Origin: Dastarcus helophoroides
Lineage: Eukaryota > Arthropoda > Insecta > Coleoptera > Bothrideridae
NCBI GenBank assembly: GCA_028583605.1
Contig: CM053325.1
Coordinates: 59,815,728-59,879,727 of the forward strand
Length of the DNA: 64,000 nt
Direction: 5' to 3'
Part shown: positions 35,166 through 47,000 of the stretch, piece by piece
Layout: each line of letters opens with the position of its first letter
Numbering within the stretch: position 1 is the first letter of the stretch
The notes under the pieces: model-generated
Told to the model about the DNA's origin: nothing
Seen by the model: only the letters and a program-made list of their open reading frames with translations
Databases searched by the model: none
Program-made: the position numbers and the translations under genes

Positions 35166-36349
35166 TGCGGGAAGCTAATGATGACAGTGAGGCTGACATC
35201 TGTCACTTAAATTGGCCGCCAAATTTAAATTTAAATTATATTGTCCTATAATTCAAAAATTGGATTGAAATTTTGAGTTTAAGGGGGAATTTTGAGATTA
35301 AAATCGAAATAAAAAAAGTTCTGGAGCAAGAAAAAAAGTCTACATTTCGAGTTTTAAGTTATGATTTAAAAAAAAGATCGAAATGTTTAATAGGAATACC
35401 AGATTTTAAATTTGGCTTCAAAATATTGTGGTAAAAATCCAAATTTCGAAAAAATTGAAATGTCGAGAACTGAAGTTTCGAGATTGATATCAAAAGTTGA
35501 TAAAAATCGGAAAAAATTAGATTTTTTTTAAATTTCGAATTGGTAAGGATTTGTTATTGGAAAAAACCCAAAATGGCACAATTTTCCTTTGAAAGTGTGA
35601 GATTTTTAAAATTTTAATTTTTTCCTGAAACTTAAAAATTTTAAATTAAAAATGTGAGCTTTTATATTTTCTTTCTAAAAATCACATTTAACTACGATTT
35701 TTAATAATGTAGTAAATTATCATTGTCTTTTTTTGTACCTTTTCCATGAAATACTATATTTTTTCATATTTTTGTTTATATTTTTATTTTTTTGATACCA
35801 CAGACTGGTCCTTGGGTCAAAATTTTAATTTTTATTTTGGAATTTAGAGAAAAAAGTCGTAATTTCGAAAAAAAAAGTAGAAATTTCAAGATTCAAGTCG
35901 AAATTTTGAAATTTTGGTTTTAGATATATTTATTAGAGTGATTTTCTGTGTTTTCTGGAAATTTTCAAAAAATTTTATCTTGGAATTTCGAGAAAAAAAA
36001 GTCGAAATTTGGAAAAAAAAAATTTCAAGATTCAAGTCGAAATTTTAAGATTAAAGTCGAAATTTTGAAATTAAGGTCGAAATTTCAAGATTAAAGGTTA
36101 AAATTTAGGTTTTAAATATATTTATTAAAGTTACTGTGTTTTCTGGAAATTTCCAAAAAATTTGTTAGTCAGTTTTCTTATTTCTTTTTTTCAAATTTTG
36201 ATTGAATGGCCAAAATTTATGAAAATAATTTAAATCTTTTGAAGTTTCGATTTTTTCCTAAAATGTTTTCATAATTTCGAAATTTAGGCTTTAAATTCTA
36301 AGTCTGCTTTCAGTTCAAAATTCGAAAATGTGAATTTTATCTCAACATG
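35166..36349. repeat. Degenerate TCGAAATTT satellite with a short unique lead
   Basis: The first ~90 bases are unique; then AAAGTCGAAATTT / TTTCGAGAAAAAA units recur. A direct repeat of about 190 bp with TATATTTATTA and GTGTTTTCTGGAAATTT lies near 35920-35960 and 36110-36150. Confidence 0.6.
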
Positions 36350-36487
36350 TTGAATCTGTATTTAATTCGCTGGTTTCTTCTTTATGGACTGTATAATTTA
36401 TGATGAATAAATAATTGACACTTTCTTTCTAATTGTAAATTATTTTTTATTATTTTTGTTGCTATGACAACAATACAATATCGAACA
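36350..36487 (-). repeat. Possible 3' LTR remnant of the BEL/Pao element
   Basis: On the minus strand, pol is followed by a purine-rich AAGGTGGGCGG and then TA-TGTTCGATATTG, the usual layout of a BEL/Pao polypurine tract and LTR start. The far end of the LTR is not recognisable and the left boundary given is arbitrary. Confidence 0.4.
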
Positions 36488-36635
36488 TACCGCCCACCTT
36501 GAAAGATTGCTTTCAATGCAATGAAATATAATAAAAATGAGAAGTACATTATAAATAACAATGGACAATGTCAGTCAATGAACATAAGCAAATGTAAAAC
36601 ATAACTACAATAAGATCTGCTAATTCGTTACTTAT

Positions 36636-38369
36636 TTAGTCCTCTAATAGCAAAATGCATAGTTTGTTAACAGCACGCTTCACAGATGCACTTGCTGTTT
36701 TTACTTGTACCACGCGCACTACTTTGTCTTCTCCTGGGTATAGCTTCACTATTCGTCCTAGTTTCCACTTTAATGGCGGCAGATTTTCTTCTTTTCATAA
36801 TACCATCTGACCAACTTGGACATTGGGTTTGTTCATTTTCCATTTTGAGCGACCTTGTAGGTGGCCTAGGTACTCCGATGACCACCTTTTCCAAAAGTGC
36901 TGCAATAATAATTGGAGATGGTTCCACCGTTTTAATGAACTGATGACTTCATTGGTAAGATGTGGCTCTGGAATGGCTTGAAAAGAGTCTCCTATCATAA
37001 AATGAGCTGGAGTAAGTGCTGATAAATCATTGGGGTCGCTTGAAAGTGGTGTTAAGGGACGTGAGTTTAGACAAGCTTCAATTTGTACTAAAAATGTGTA
37101 ATACTCTTCGAATGTAAATACAGAGTTGCCTGTTATTCTCTTCATGTGACATTTAAATGACTTTATTAAAGCTTCCCAAATTCCACCAAATGTGGGGGAT
37201 CGCGCTGGAATGAAATGCCAAGAAATGCCTTCATTTGCTGTGTAGGTTTGTACGGTGTTCCAGTGATTATCTGAACTGAGAAGCGCTTCCATTTTCTTCA
37301 ATGTCTTGTTAGCCTTGATGAAATTACTTGCATTGTCTGAGAAAATGTTCGCACATTTACCTCGGCGAGCTGTAAATCGTTTTAAGGCTGCAATGAAGGC
37401 TTCTGTGCTGAGACTAGAAACTAACTCCAAATAAATTGCCTTTGTGGATAGACAAATAAATACGGCGACATAACAGGGATATGTGTGAATACGACCACGT
37501 CTGTGGCTTTCCTTCAAAGTAATTGGTCCTGCATAGTCAACGCCGATGTTCAGGAAAGGTCTTGATTGTGTAATTCTTTTCTCTGGTAGATCTATCTCCC
37601 ATAATCGGATATATAGTGTTCGGTTTATGTCTAAAGCAAGTTATACATCTTCTGATTACTTTTTTAACTGCTTGTCGACCTGATAAAATCCAAAATTTTA
37701 GTCCTAAGGCTGCCAGAGTTGCTTGTGGTCCAGCATACAACAAGGATATGTGTTCTTTCTTGATAAGTAGTTCTGTAAATTTGTGCGAAGAAGGAAGAAT
37801 TAAAGGATGTTTTTGATTATATGACAAATTGGCTCATCATAGTCTGCCTCCTACACGTATTAATCCATTTTTGTCCAAAAAGGGAGAGAATGTCAACAAT
37901 TTGCTACGGCTAAGCACAGTACCATTCTTTTGTAGTGAGTCAACATCTTCTGAACAGGATTGTCCTTGAACTAATCTTATGAGACAAATTAACGCTTCTC
38001 TTATCTCTTCGCAAGTTAAAACACCAGCTTGGCGCCTTTGTTTGGAACAGTTTTGTTTGAATCACAGAAGATATGCTGCTATTAGCTTAGTGACTGAGGA
38101 ATATCTGAGAAAAAAGTCATTCTCTTAGTGAAATTAGATGTGTAGACACATTTATGTTTTTTCTTTTTTCAAAATCAACTTCAGGAATGGGGCTAGTTGA
38201 CGAGATAGGCCAGTCTTCTCGATCTTGCAAAAGCCACTTAGGTCCGTTCCACCATAAACTGTGGGTTGGTAGCTGGTCAGGGTTAAGGCCTCTGGATATT
38301 GCATCAGCAGGATTATCTGCAGTTTTGACATGTTGCCACTTGTATTGACTGGTGTGAATATCGGCCACT
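36636..38369 (-). pseudogene. pol: BEL/Pao RNase H end and integrase
   Basis: After the insertion pol resumes with ANRVADIH and ADAISRG (end of the RNase H/connection region), passes RVGGRL near 37860, then a zinc-binding region with His residues and CITCFRHK (frame 37537-37827), then the integrase core (frame 36795-37517, open upstream through VDYAGP) with D61 in FSDNASNF and E115 in GGIWEALIK. The C-terminal region with PPLKWKLGRIV continues after a TGA at 36795 to the final stop. At least three frame changes or stops separate these pieces. Confidence 0.88.
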
Positions 38370-38377
38370 CTGTTGGC

Positions 38378-40482
38378 CAGGCACGTAGCCAGGATTTTCG
38401 TTCGGGGAGGGTCCAACTCCCCCCTTTTTTTATCTTAGAGAATTAAACTTCTTCAATAATGAAAAATGTAAAGAAAAAGTTGAGTTGTTAAATCAATAAA
38501 CGTCTTAGACTTTTACTTAGTGCTCATTTTTTACTTTTGCGAAAAATTTCCAATCTTAACTTCGACATTTGAACTATAATTTGAAACTCAAGTTTGACTT
38601 CAGTCTCGATATTTAAATCTTTCAAATCATTTTGAAAAAAATTAGAATTACCCAGTATTTTTTTCAAAATACGTGACTTTTTGAACTTTTCAGAACAGCT
38701 TCAAATTTTAGATCAAAGACGAAATTAGGAATATTAGACATTAAAGATAAAATTAAAAAAAATTAATAGAAGCTTCCATTTTAATTTCTAATTTCGATTT
38801 TTGTCGAAACTTTAAATTTATTTTAGAAAGGAAAAGGGTGAATCTAAAAATCTTCAAGAAAAGTAGAAATTTGGACGAAAAATTAAAAGGATGAAAAAAG
38901 AAAAGAACTTTATCAAACAAAATCCAGAAGCTTCGAAGTTAAAGTCTATTTTTTTTTAAACTAAAAATGTTGAGTTTACCGAAATATTTAGAAAAAATTT
39001 AAATATTGAGAAAAAACCGAAAATTTTCTGATGAATCAAAAATGTTGGGTTTAAATTAGATTTTTTTTTTAAAAGTAGAAATTTCGTGACTAGAATTAAA
39101 ATTTGAAAAAAATAAAGCACACAATTTTTAGTGCAAAGCGAAAAATTTAGAAAAGAAATAATAAAACTGAAATTTTAAAATAAAGATCTTTAGAAAAAAT
39201 TAAAATTTTAAACAAAAAAATGCGAACATCATAAAAAATATTTCTGGTTAAACTGAAAATTTTAAGAAAAACGAAATTTATGAAATTATTTTTTTAGAAA
39301 TTTTGATTTTAAAGTCGAAATTAAAAAATAAAAATGTTGATATTTCTAAATTATTTCAAAATGTCTTAAAAACATCAAAAGTTGGAATTTCAAATGAAAA
39401 TTTCGTTTAAATAAAAGGAAAATTAAAAGTCCAAACTTGAATTTAAAAAAGAGTTTATACTTTTTAAATTAAAATGAATATTTTGAAAATAATGTCAAAA
39501 TGCCTATAAATATGTTTATCAAAAGAGAGAAATCTCTGAAAAATTTGAAATGTTGAATTTGAATAAAAAATTAAAAGAAAGTTAAAAGAATTTTACAAAA
39601 GAAGTTGATATTTCGAAAATTTCTAAAAGTAATCGAACTTTAGAAAAACGTTGCAGTATATAGAAAATTTATGAATCAAAAGTAAAACATTTTTGAGAAA
39701 AAACACCAGAATTCTGCAAAAAATTATTTTATACGTCCTTGGAATTTATAAAAATAAATTAATGAAATCGATTATGTGCTTACAGAGACGTAAAATTGAA
39801 GAAAATAATTTAGAATTTTCAATTTAAACTCGGAATTTTGTTAAATTATCGAAATGTCTAGAAAATATTCTTCAGAAAATATAAGAAGACGCATTAATTA
39901 TTTTTACGAATTCGTCTCTTTTATTTTTTTTTTCATTTTGGTAATTAGTAAAAATAAGGAATAAAATCTAGTGACCTTAACATTATATAAATTTGACAAA
40001 TAAAAACTTGAAACTTACCAAAGAAATATTTCCTAATATCCATTTTAAGTTCACGTATTTAACTTAACACCGATCAAGAGTCGACTTGTCGACTAATTCT
40101 TAACTCGTACCATAATCATGATTTGTATTGTATTTCCTCTGGCAATTCGGCAATATGAAATATGAGCTAATATAATAAACGAGATTAGGTATAAAAATAT
40201 GTCCTTTGACTGCAATACAGCTTCTGCACGTACGTGACGATTGAAGCATATATTGGGAAGCCTTGAGCTTATTGCCAATTTTTCTTAAAATGCCTACATG
40301 GCGATTTTGCTTATCATAAACTTATAGTAGTTGGCAATTTCGGAAATTATTTACATGCTTAAATATACAATCAACCATTTTCCTATTAATATTTCAATTC
40401 GTATCATTGTAAATTTTTTGGGGAATATACATTTCGGGGGGGGGGTCCGGACCCCTTGGACCCCCCCCTGGCTACGTGCTTG
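38378..40482. mobile_element. Non-autonomous hAT-type element (2.1 kb) inserted in the BEL relic
   Basis: Ends CAGGCACGTAGCCAGG and CCTGGCTACGTGCTTG form a 16-bp inverted repeat with one mismatch. CTGTTGGC is duplicated at 38370-38377 and 40483-40490, an 8-bp target duplication that exactly restores the BEL pol frame when one copy is removed. No transposase is present. Sub-terminal G/C runs lie near both ends (CCCCCC near 38418, a long G-run near 40435). The middle, about 38500-39900, is TCGAAATTT-type satellite, so the element has captured or been invaded by satellite DNA. Confidence 0.92.
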
Positions 40483-40490
40483 CTGTTGGC

Positions 40491-41663
40491 TATGCCTGTT
40501 TTCCATGCAGTTGGTGAAGAAGCAAGCCAACATAATACGATTGTGGAATCTGTCCACAAGTAACAACTGTCAATATATACTTTTAAACTGGGTACTACCT
40601 TAGTAATCAAACGTGATAGTAACTGAGCCGCACATAATTCTAGCCTTGGCAAACTTATAGTTTTAAGTCGTGATACACTCCCTTTAGAGCAAAGAATTTT
40701 AACAGCAACATTTCCGTTTTTGTCTGAGGTTCTAACATAAATGCAAGCACCGTAGGCTCTTCGACTTGCATCACATAATCCATGTAGACTCAGGTGTGTG
40801 TATTCTGTGAATGTAGTAACTTGTCTTGGTACAGAAATATTGTTTAATGTAAGTAATTGTTTTTGTAAGTTGAACCGTTGCTTGTGTATATCTGGTGGTA
40901 ATGTCTCATCCCAATCTAGATTAAGTTGCCAAAGCCTTTGCATCACTAATTTGGCTAACGTGACTACTGGTCCTAAAAATCCCAATGGATCGAAAATCTG
41001 TGCAATACTAGATAGTATAGAACGTTTTGTATGAACAGGATTTGAATCTTGTGTTGTGGAATATTTAAAAATGTCATTGTTAGAATCCCATATTAACCCT
41101 AAAGTTTTTGAACCTTCCAATTTATCATTAGGCACAACATAGTTTTCTGAATTTGACAGAGTAAGATCGAAAATATCTGGACGATTTGATCTCCATTTTC
41201 GCAACTCCAAACATCCCGATTTGAGTATGTGTGTTATCTCTGTGTAAAGTTTTGAAGCATCTTCTAATGTTTGTGCTCCTGTGAGAAGATCGTCAACATA
41301 GAAGTCACCCCGAATAGTTTCAGCACCAACAGGGAATTGTGTTTTGTACTCTAAAGCTAATTGACTTAAACATCTTACTGATAGAAATTGTGCTGTTGTG
41401 GTACCATAGGTAACAGTGTTTAGTGTGTATGTTTGTATTTTCTGATCTGGGTCTTCCGGCCAAAAACTTTTTTGATACTTGCCATCATCTTCGTGAATTT
41501 GAATTTGTCTAAACATTTTTTCAATGTCAGCTGTAAGAACTACTGGATGAAGTCGAAAGGAAGTGATCATTTCAAAAAGTTCTCTTTGAATAGTCGGATC
41601 TTTCATTAATGTAGCATTTGGTGCCACTCCAGAATTGGTCTGAGCTGAGGCATCAAATACCAC
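40491..41663 (-). pseudogene. pol: BEL/Pao reverse transcriptase and start of RNase H
   Basis: An open frame of about 390 codons up to the hAT insertion. VFDAS at its start, LTADIEKMFRQIQ, the catalytic YVDD (FYVDDLLTG) near residue 142, GFLGPVV, then HGLCDASRRAYGA and WTDSTIVL of the RNase H-like domain. The frame runs 8 bases past the TSD into the inserted element, which adds a false tail with poly-Gly/Pro. Upstream, RT-like text continues beyond a TGA codon to about 41760. Confidence 0.93.
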
Positions 41664-41770
41664 TCACAATTTGGTCGTCAAACTGTCTTGCTTTATCACA
41701 GCATGGTGCGGTATGTAGAACCCTGTGGAATCATCATTTCTCAACAAAGACATATGATTCAGAAATGCTA

Positions 41771-42047
41771 ACAAATATTCCGACAAGTAAGCATTCGAGT
41801 TGGATATATCAAACTGACGAGATCTAACAAGATCGAAACCGGTATTTGGTTTCCAAACTTCGAATCTAATAAATGTTCAAACCTATTGGTCTGTGCATTA
41901 GAATCCTTGTCTTCTGGGAACTTTCCTAGAGAGCAACCGCTTCGCTCGGTGGCAGTGTTTCAACTGTTGGTAGTTCAGCTACCTATGATTCACTATACAC
42001 GCCTGGGCTGCATGAATTTGTAGTTTAGGTTGCATTCTACTTGCAAA
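41771..42047 (+). mobile_element. Fourth retrozyme-like monomer, partial, with a folded-back 5' end
   Basis: Closely similar to the 34-kb monomers from GCATTCGAGTTGG to GGTTGCATTC, including CGCTTCGC and CAGCTACCTATGATTCAC. Upstream of GCATTCGAG the first ~25 bases (ATGCTAACAAATATTCCGAC) are the reverse complement of the text that should lie there, a snap-back end. It sits at the broken edge of the BEL relic. Small deletions (for example AGG in CTGGAGGGC) show it is older than the 34-kb insertion. Confidence 0.85.
41808..41850 (+). ncRNA. Type I hammerhead ribozyme, copy 4
   Basis: Core CUGACGA, stem II GAUCU-AACA-AGAUC, GAAA, ACCGGU and GUA are all kept. Helix I has AUCAAA against UUUGGU: the single change makes a U-G wobble, so pairing is preserved. 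Predicted cut after 41844. Confidence 0.85.
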
Positions 42048-43540
42048 TTTTTATTGATATTAATTGATATGGATCCATCTTAATAACTTCAAATCAAGGA
42101 TTTTCTTCAGGATCTCGCCAAAGATTAAAAACAGGAAATATAATGGGAATAACATTCTCAAACAGATAACACCAACAGCGCCCTAAATAACAAAATTTAA
42201 ATAAAAAATAAGAAGATAAATCATTAACTTGTAAGGGTGGCGAGCGGTTATTATCTCTCTGGAGCAGTAAATAATCCTCGGAAAACTTCTTTGTCTCGGG
42301 TAAAAGAAGTGCGGAATAATGTATGTTCTTCTTGGGGTTTATATATTCAGATTAGTACAGAGTAATGTATGGTAATGAGATGATGAGCATCCCTTGCAGA
42401 GGTGGTGCTTGGGGGAGAGGGATACGCATCGCTCCGCCCCTCGGAGGAACCGCCACTTGCGATATTGCTTCCTGCGGCAGGAATCCTGCCATTCCTGCCG
42501 GCGCTTCGTGTTCCGCAGGAGCAGCTCCACACTTCCTGTCAACAGTCCTTCTAACCTACGTTCGCCAAATATAACCTTGCCGTCGATGTTAACTTTCGAC
42601 GATAACTGACGCGGCTGTCGAAAGTTTTTCCTTCCTCTTTCGAGACCTTGGTCTTTTTTCGTTTATTTGTTTCCTTGCGGGGGCGGGGACCGATGTAATG
42701 ACACTTGGTATTTCCTGGCTTTTTTGTGGGGCCTATGAAAATTGAAGTGAGTGCTTTGGACAATTGGAGGTTGCTTATAAACGGGATGCTGCGACATGAA
42801 TTTGGCGATATTTTGACATATTTGTGAATGTAGACTTGAATGAGATTTGAAAGCTTTATCCATTAGTCGTTAACAAATCATTTTTAAATTTAGTGCGGGC
42901 TCCAGGGATAATGACCTAAGATTAGTGATTCTTAATCATGAGGACCAAAGTGCAGTTGTTTTGTTTGTTTAAGATAGGTAAGTAGACTCTTCACTTTGTC
43001 TTGTTGGAACCAAATCAATTTTTTTACCTCTTCTATTTAGTTGTTATATCAACTAAAAACAAAGTATATAATATTAAACCACCTATCCCTATTTAAAGGT
43101 TTTTCGATTAGTTTTCTTCCAAAAAAACAAAGTTTTGTTTCAAAAGAAATCGTCAGCTATAAGGCTTAAGTCACGCAAAAGAGTTGGTTTCTTTCTATGG
43201 TTCTATTGAATCTAGTAGTTCTAGAGTATCTAGAGTAGGAAAGTGACAAGTTTTTTCCCATAATATAATACGTGAAACTACATTAATATAAGAGGTGTTA
43301 TACACCTGTGGGTTTCAAAGGTCTGTTCTGATAGATCTCTCATGAGTATCCAATGGTAGTCAACTGACATGTTGATGTAAAAAGTTGGCAAATAGGCAGC
43401 ATGAAAGTTTCCTGAAAAAATTTAAATGTTAGTCCAGCATTACAAAATTTTGTGCTCTGTCAAAGTACACCAATCCAGTATTTGTAATTTTTCTCTTTCA
43501 GGATTACCCAAAACGTCTTTAAATTAAAAAATCTTAGTTT
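42048..43540. other. Mixed unique stretch with a GC-rich patch
   Basis: Around 42390-42560 the sequence is strikingly GC-rich for this window (GGCAGGAATCCTGCC near-palindrome, CCGGCGCTTCG), preceded by TTTATATATTCAG near 42339. Several overlapping short frames exist on both strands but none has recognisable motifs. It could be a transposon terminal region or LTR; not resolved. Confidence 0.35.
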
Positions 43541-43700
43541 TGGTGGAACGGACTGGTCCTTGGTTATTTCCAAAAATTGAAATACAAATCTTGTCCCCTG
43601 AAACCAAAAAGGATTAAAAAACACAACAAAGGTTGCTTTAACGCGTTTCGGTACCAAGCTATCATCTTCAGAAAGGTCACTCATCTCTCTAAGGATGATG
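43541..43700. repeat. Foldback element, copy F (left arm)
   Basis: Begins GGTGGAACGGACTGGTCCTT, the best-preserved outer end of the family, and runs through GAAACCAAAAAGGATTAAAAAAC to CAAGCTATCATCTTCAG. The right arm is missing. The stem II region reads GGTACCAAGC instead of GATAGCCAAGC. Confidence 0.85.
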
Positions 43701-43808
43701 ATTTTAATTTTTTAGTGTGTTCAATTCTTAACTGATTAATATTTCAATTTCCAAGATGTTAGTGCGTTTCATAAGCTTTTGAATTGTAATTCTAAAGGTT
43801 AAGGTAAA

Positions 43809-43937
43809 AATTGAAATACAAATCTTGTCCCCTGAAACCAAAAAGGATTAAAAAACACAACAAAGGTTGCTTTAACGCGTTTCGATAGCCAAGCTATCAT
43901 GGGACAAGATTATATTTCAATTTTCAATATATTACTG
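43809..43937. repeat. Foldback element, copy G (deleted centre)
   Basis: Starts AAATTGAAATACAAATCTTG, goes to GATAGCCAAGCTATCAT and then directly to GGGACAAGATT of the outer right arm. It shares GGATTAAAAAAC with copy F about 260 bp away, suggesting a local duplication. Confidence 0.8.
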
Positions 43938-44029
43938 CGTTTTATAAACTTTTGAATTATAATTGAAAAGGTTAAGGTAAAAATTTGAAGAAGTCTATAA
44001 CCTCAAAATATCAATTTTATATGAATGCG

Positions 44030-47000
44030 TAGAAAAATTTTTTTTTGTAATTTCGACTTTTTTCTCGGATCTTGGAAATTTTTCTCGAAATTCCGAGCTT
44101 AAAATTGACATATCGACTTTTGATTTTGAAATTTTCTCGAAATCTTGACTTTTTCCCGAAACTTGGAAATTTTTCTCGAAATTCCGAGATTAAAATCGAC
44201 ATCTCGACTTTTATTTTGAAATTTTGACTCTTTTTTTGATTTTAATTTCGAAATTACGCACCCTACTGTCAACTGTGAATATTGGTGGGAAAGTTGAGTG
44301 GTGGGACGAAACTGTGATCTACCTAACTTAACCGTAGAGTATAGAAATTTCGACTTTAATTTCACAATTTTAAGAAAAAAGTCGAAATTTCGAGAAAAAA
44401 GTCGAAATTTCATTTCATGTCAAAATTTTAAGATTTAAGTCGAAATTTTTAGATTAAAGTCGAAATTTTAAGATTAAAGTCAAAATTTTGATTTCAATTT
44501 TGGAATTTCGAAAAAAAAGTCGAAATTTTAAAATTCAAGTCGAGATTTTGAGACTAAAGTCGAAATTTTAAAATTAAAGTCAAAATTTTGATTTTATTCC
44601 ATTTAGTTCAAGATTCAAGTAAAAATTTTAAGATCTAAGTCGATTTTATTCTTGGAAATTTGAGACAAAAGTCGAAATTTCGAGCAAAAAGGCCGAAATT
44701 TGGAGAAAAAAGTGGAAATTTCAAAATTCAAGTAAAAGTTTCGAAGTTAGACTCGAAATTTTGATTTTAATCTTCATTTCGAGCAAAAAGTCGAAATGTC
44801 TACAAAAAAATCAAAATTTCACAATTTAAGTCGAAATTTTGAGATTAAAGTCGAAGTTTCTAGGTAGAGTTGAAATTTTAATTTTTATCCTGGAATTTTG
44901 AGAAGAAAGTCGAAATTCCAAGATTCAAGTCCAAATTTTAAAATTTAAGTCAAAATTTTTAGATTAATGTTAAAATTTCGAGGTTAAAGTCGAAATTTTG
45001 ATTTTATTCTCGGAATTTCAAGAAAAAAGTCGAAATTTTAAGAAAAAAGCAAAAATTTTGAGAAAAAAGTCGAAATTCCAAATTCAACTCGAAATTTCGA
45101 AACTAGCCTCGAAATTTTCCTGGAATTTCGAGAAAAAAGTCGAACATTTAAAATTGAAGTCAAATTTTAAGATTGAAGCCGAAGTTTCGAAGTTACAGTC
45201 GAAATTTTGATTTTAATCTTGAAATTTCGAAAAAGAAGTCGATATTTATAAAAAAAAGTCAAAATTTCAAAATTCAAGTCGAAATTTGGAAATTATAGTC
45301 AAAGTTTTTAACTTTTACTTAAAATTCTGATTTTAGTCTTGAAATTTTGAGAAAAAAAAGTCGAAATTTCTAGAAAAAAGTCAAAATTTTGAGATTAAAG
45401 TCGAAGTTCCCAGATTAGAATTGAAATTTTGATTTTCACTTTGGATTTTTGAAAAATAGTCGAAATTTCTATAAAACAGTCAAAATTTTAAGAAAAAAGT
45501 TCAAATTTTGAGATTAAAGTCGAAATTTTGAGAAAAAAGCCGTAATTTTGAGCAAAAAGTCGAAATTTCAAAATTCCAGTCGCAATTTCGCGATTCAAGT
45601 TAAGATTTTGAGACTAGAGTCGAAATTTTGAAATTAGAGTTGAAAGGTTTAATTTTATTCTTGGAAATTCGAGAAAAAAGTCTAAACTTTAAAATTTAAG
45701 TCAAGATTTTGAAACTAAAGTCAAAGTTTCTAAGTTGGAGTCGAAATTTTGAATTTAATCTTGAAATTTTGAGAAATGAGTCGAAATTCTTAGAAAGAAG
45801 TCAATTTTTCAAAATTGAAATCGAAATTTTGTGGTTAAAGTCGAAATTTCTAGATTCGAGTTGAAATTTTGATTTCTATCTTGTAATTTCGAGAAAAAGT
45901 CGAAATTTCAAGATTTAAATCAAAATTTTGTGACTAAAGTCGAAATTTTGAGATTTGAGCTCAAATTTTGATTTTAACCTTAAATTTTTGAGAAAAAACT
46001 CGAAATTTCTGGAAAAAAGTAAAAATTTTAAAATTCAATTCGTAATTTTGAAATTAATGTCGAAGTTTCTGGATTAGAGTTAAAATTTTGATTTTTATCT
46101 TGAAATTTTAACAAAAAGTCTAAATTTCTAAAAAATAGTCCAAATTTCCAGAAAAAAGTCGAAATTTTGGCATGTTAGCTAAAATGTCGAGATGAGGGTC
46201 AACATTTTTATTTTTATCTTGGAATTTCGAAAAGGAAGTCGAAATTTCGAGAAAAAGGTAGAAATTTCCAGATTAAAGTTGAAATTTTGAGATTAAGCTG
46301 AAAATTTTGAAATTAAAATTGAAATTTCGAGATTAGGGTCGAAATTTTCATTTTTGTCTTCATATTTTGAGAAAAAAGTTTAAATTTCAGGAAAACAGTA
46401 ACAATTTTAAGAACAAAGTCGAAGTATCCAGAAAAAAGTCAAAATTTTGAAATTAAAGTCGAAGTTTTCAAATAAGAGCTGAAATTTTAATTTTTGTCTT
46501 AGAATTTTGAGAAAAAATTCGAAACTTTAAGATTTAAGTTGAAATTTTGAGATGAAAGTTAATATTTTGATTTTTTTCTTGGAATTATGAGAGAATGTTA
46601 AAATTTCCAGAAAACACTCAAAATTTCAAAATTTAATTCGAAATTTTGAAATTAAAATCAAATTTTTTAGATTTGAGTTAAAATTTTGATTTTCATCTTG
46701 CAATTTTGAGGAAAAGTCAACATTTCTAGAAAATACTCAAAATTTTGAGAAAAAAGTTGAAATTTCTAGGATAAAGACAAAATTTCAAAATTCAAGTCGA
46801 AATTTTAAAATTAAAGTCGAATTTTTTAGATTAGAATTGAAATTTTTATTTTTATTTTGGAATTTTGAGAAAAAAAGTTGAAATTTCTAGAAAACATTTA
46901 AAATTTCAAGAAAAGAGTCGAAATTTTAAGATTAAAGTCGAAATTTCGACATTAGGGTCCAAATTTTGATTTTCATCTTGGAATTTCCAGAAAAAAGTCA

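Larger units (their letters stand above)
36636..41762 (-). pseudogene. pol: BEL/Pao retrotransposon pol relic
   Basis: Minus-strand pol from reverse transcriptase (about 41760) through RNase H and integrase to a stop at 36636, interrupted by a 2.1-kb insertion (38378-40482). VFDAS and YVDD of RT, DASRRAYGA of RNase H, RVGGRL ahead of integrase and the integrase DDE region identify the BEL/Pao group. Stops and frame changes are scattered: a TGA just before VFDAS, a TGA after RVGGR-L, a frame change before the first integrase Asp and a TGA at 36795. Gag, protease and the 5' LTR are missing; homology ends where a ribozyme monomer begins. A dead, nested relic. Confidence 0.92.

Noticed and set aside
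40331..40603. Plus-strand frame across the hAT right end
   Set aside because: It crosses the G-run, terminal repeat and target duplication of the insertion; antisense to the BEL frame.
42339..42609. Overlapping 60-71 codon frames on both strands
   Set aside because: Open because of GC-rich composition; no domain, splice signals or preferred frame.
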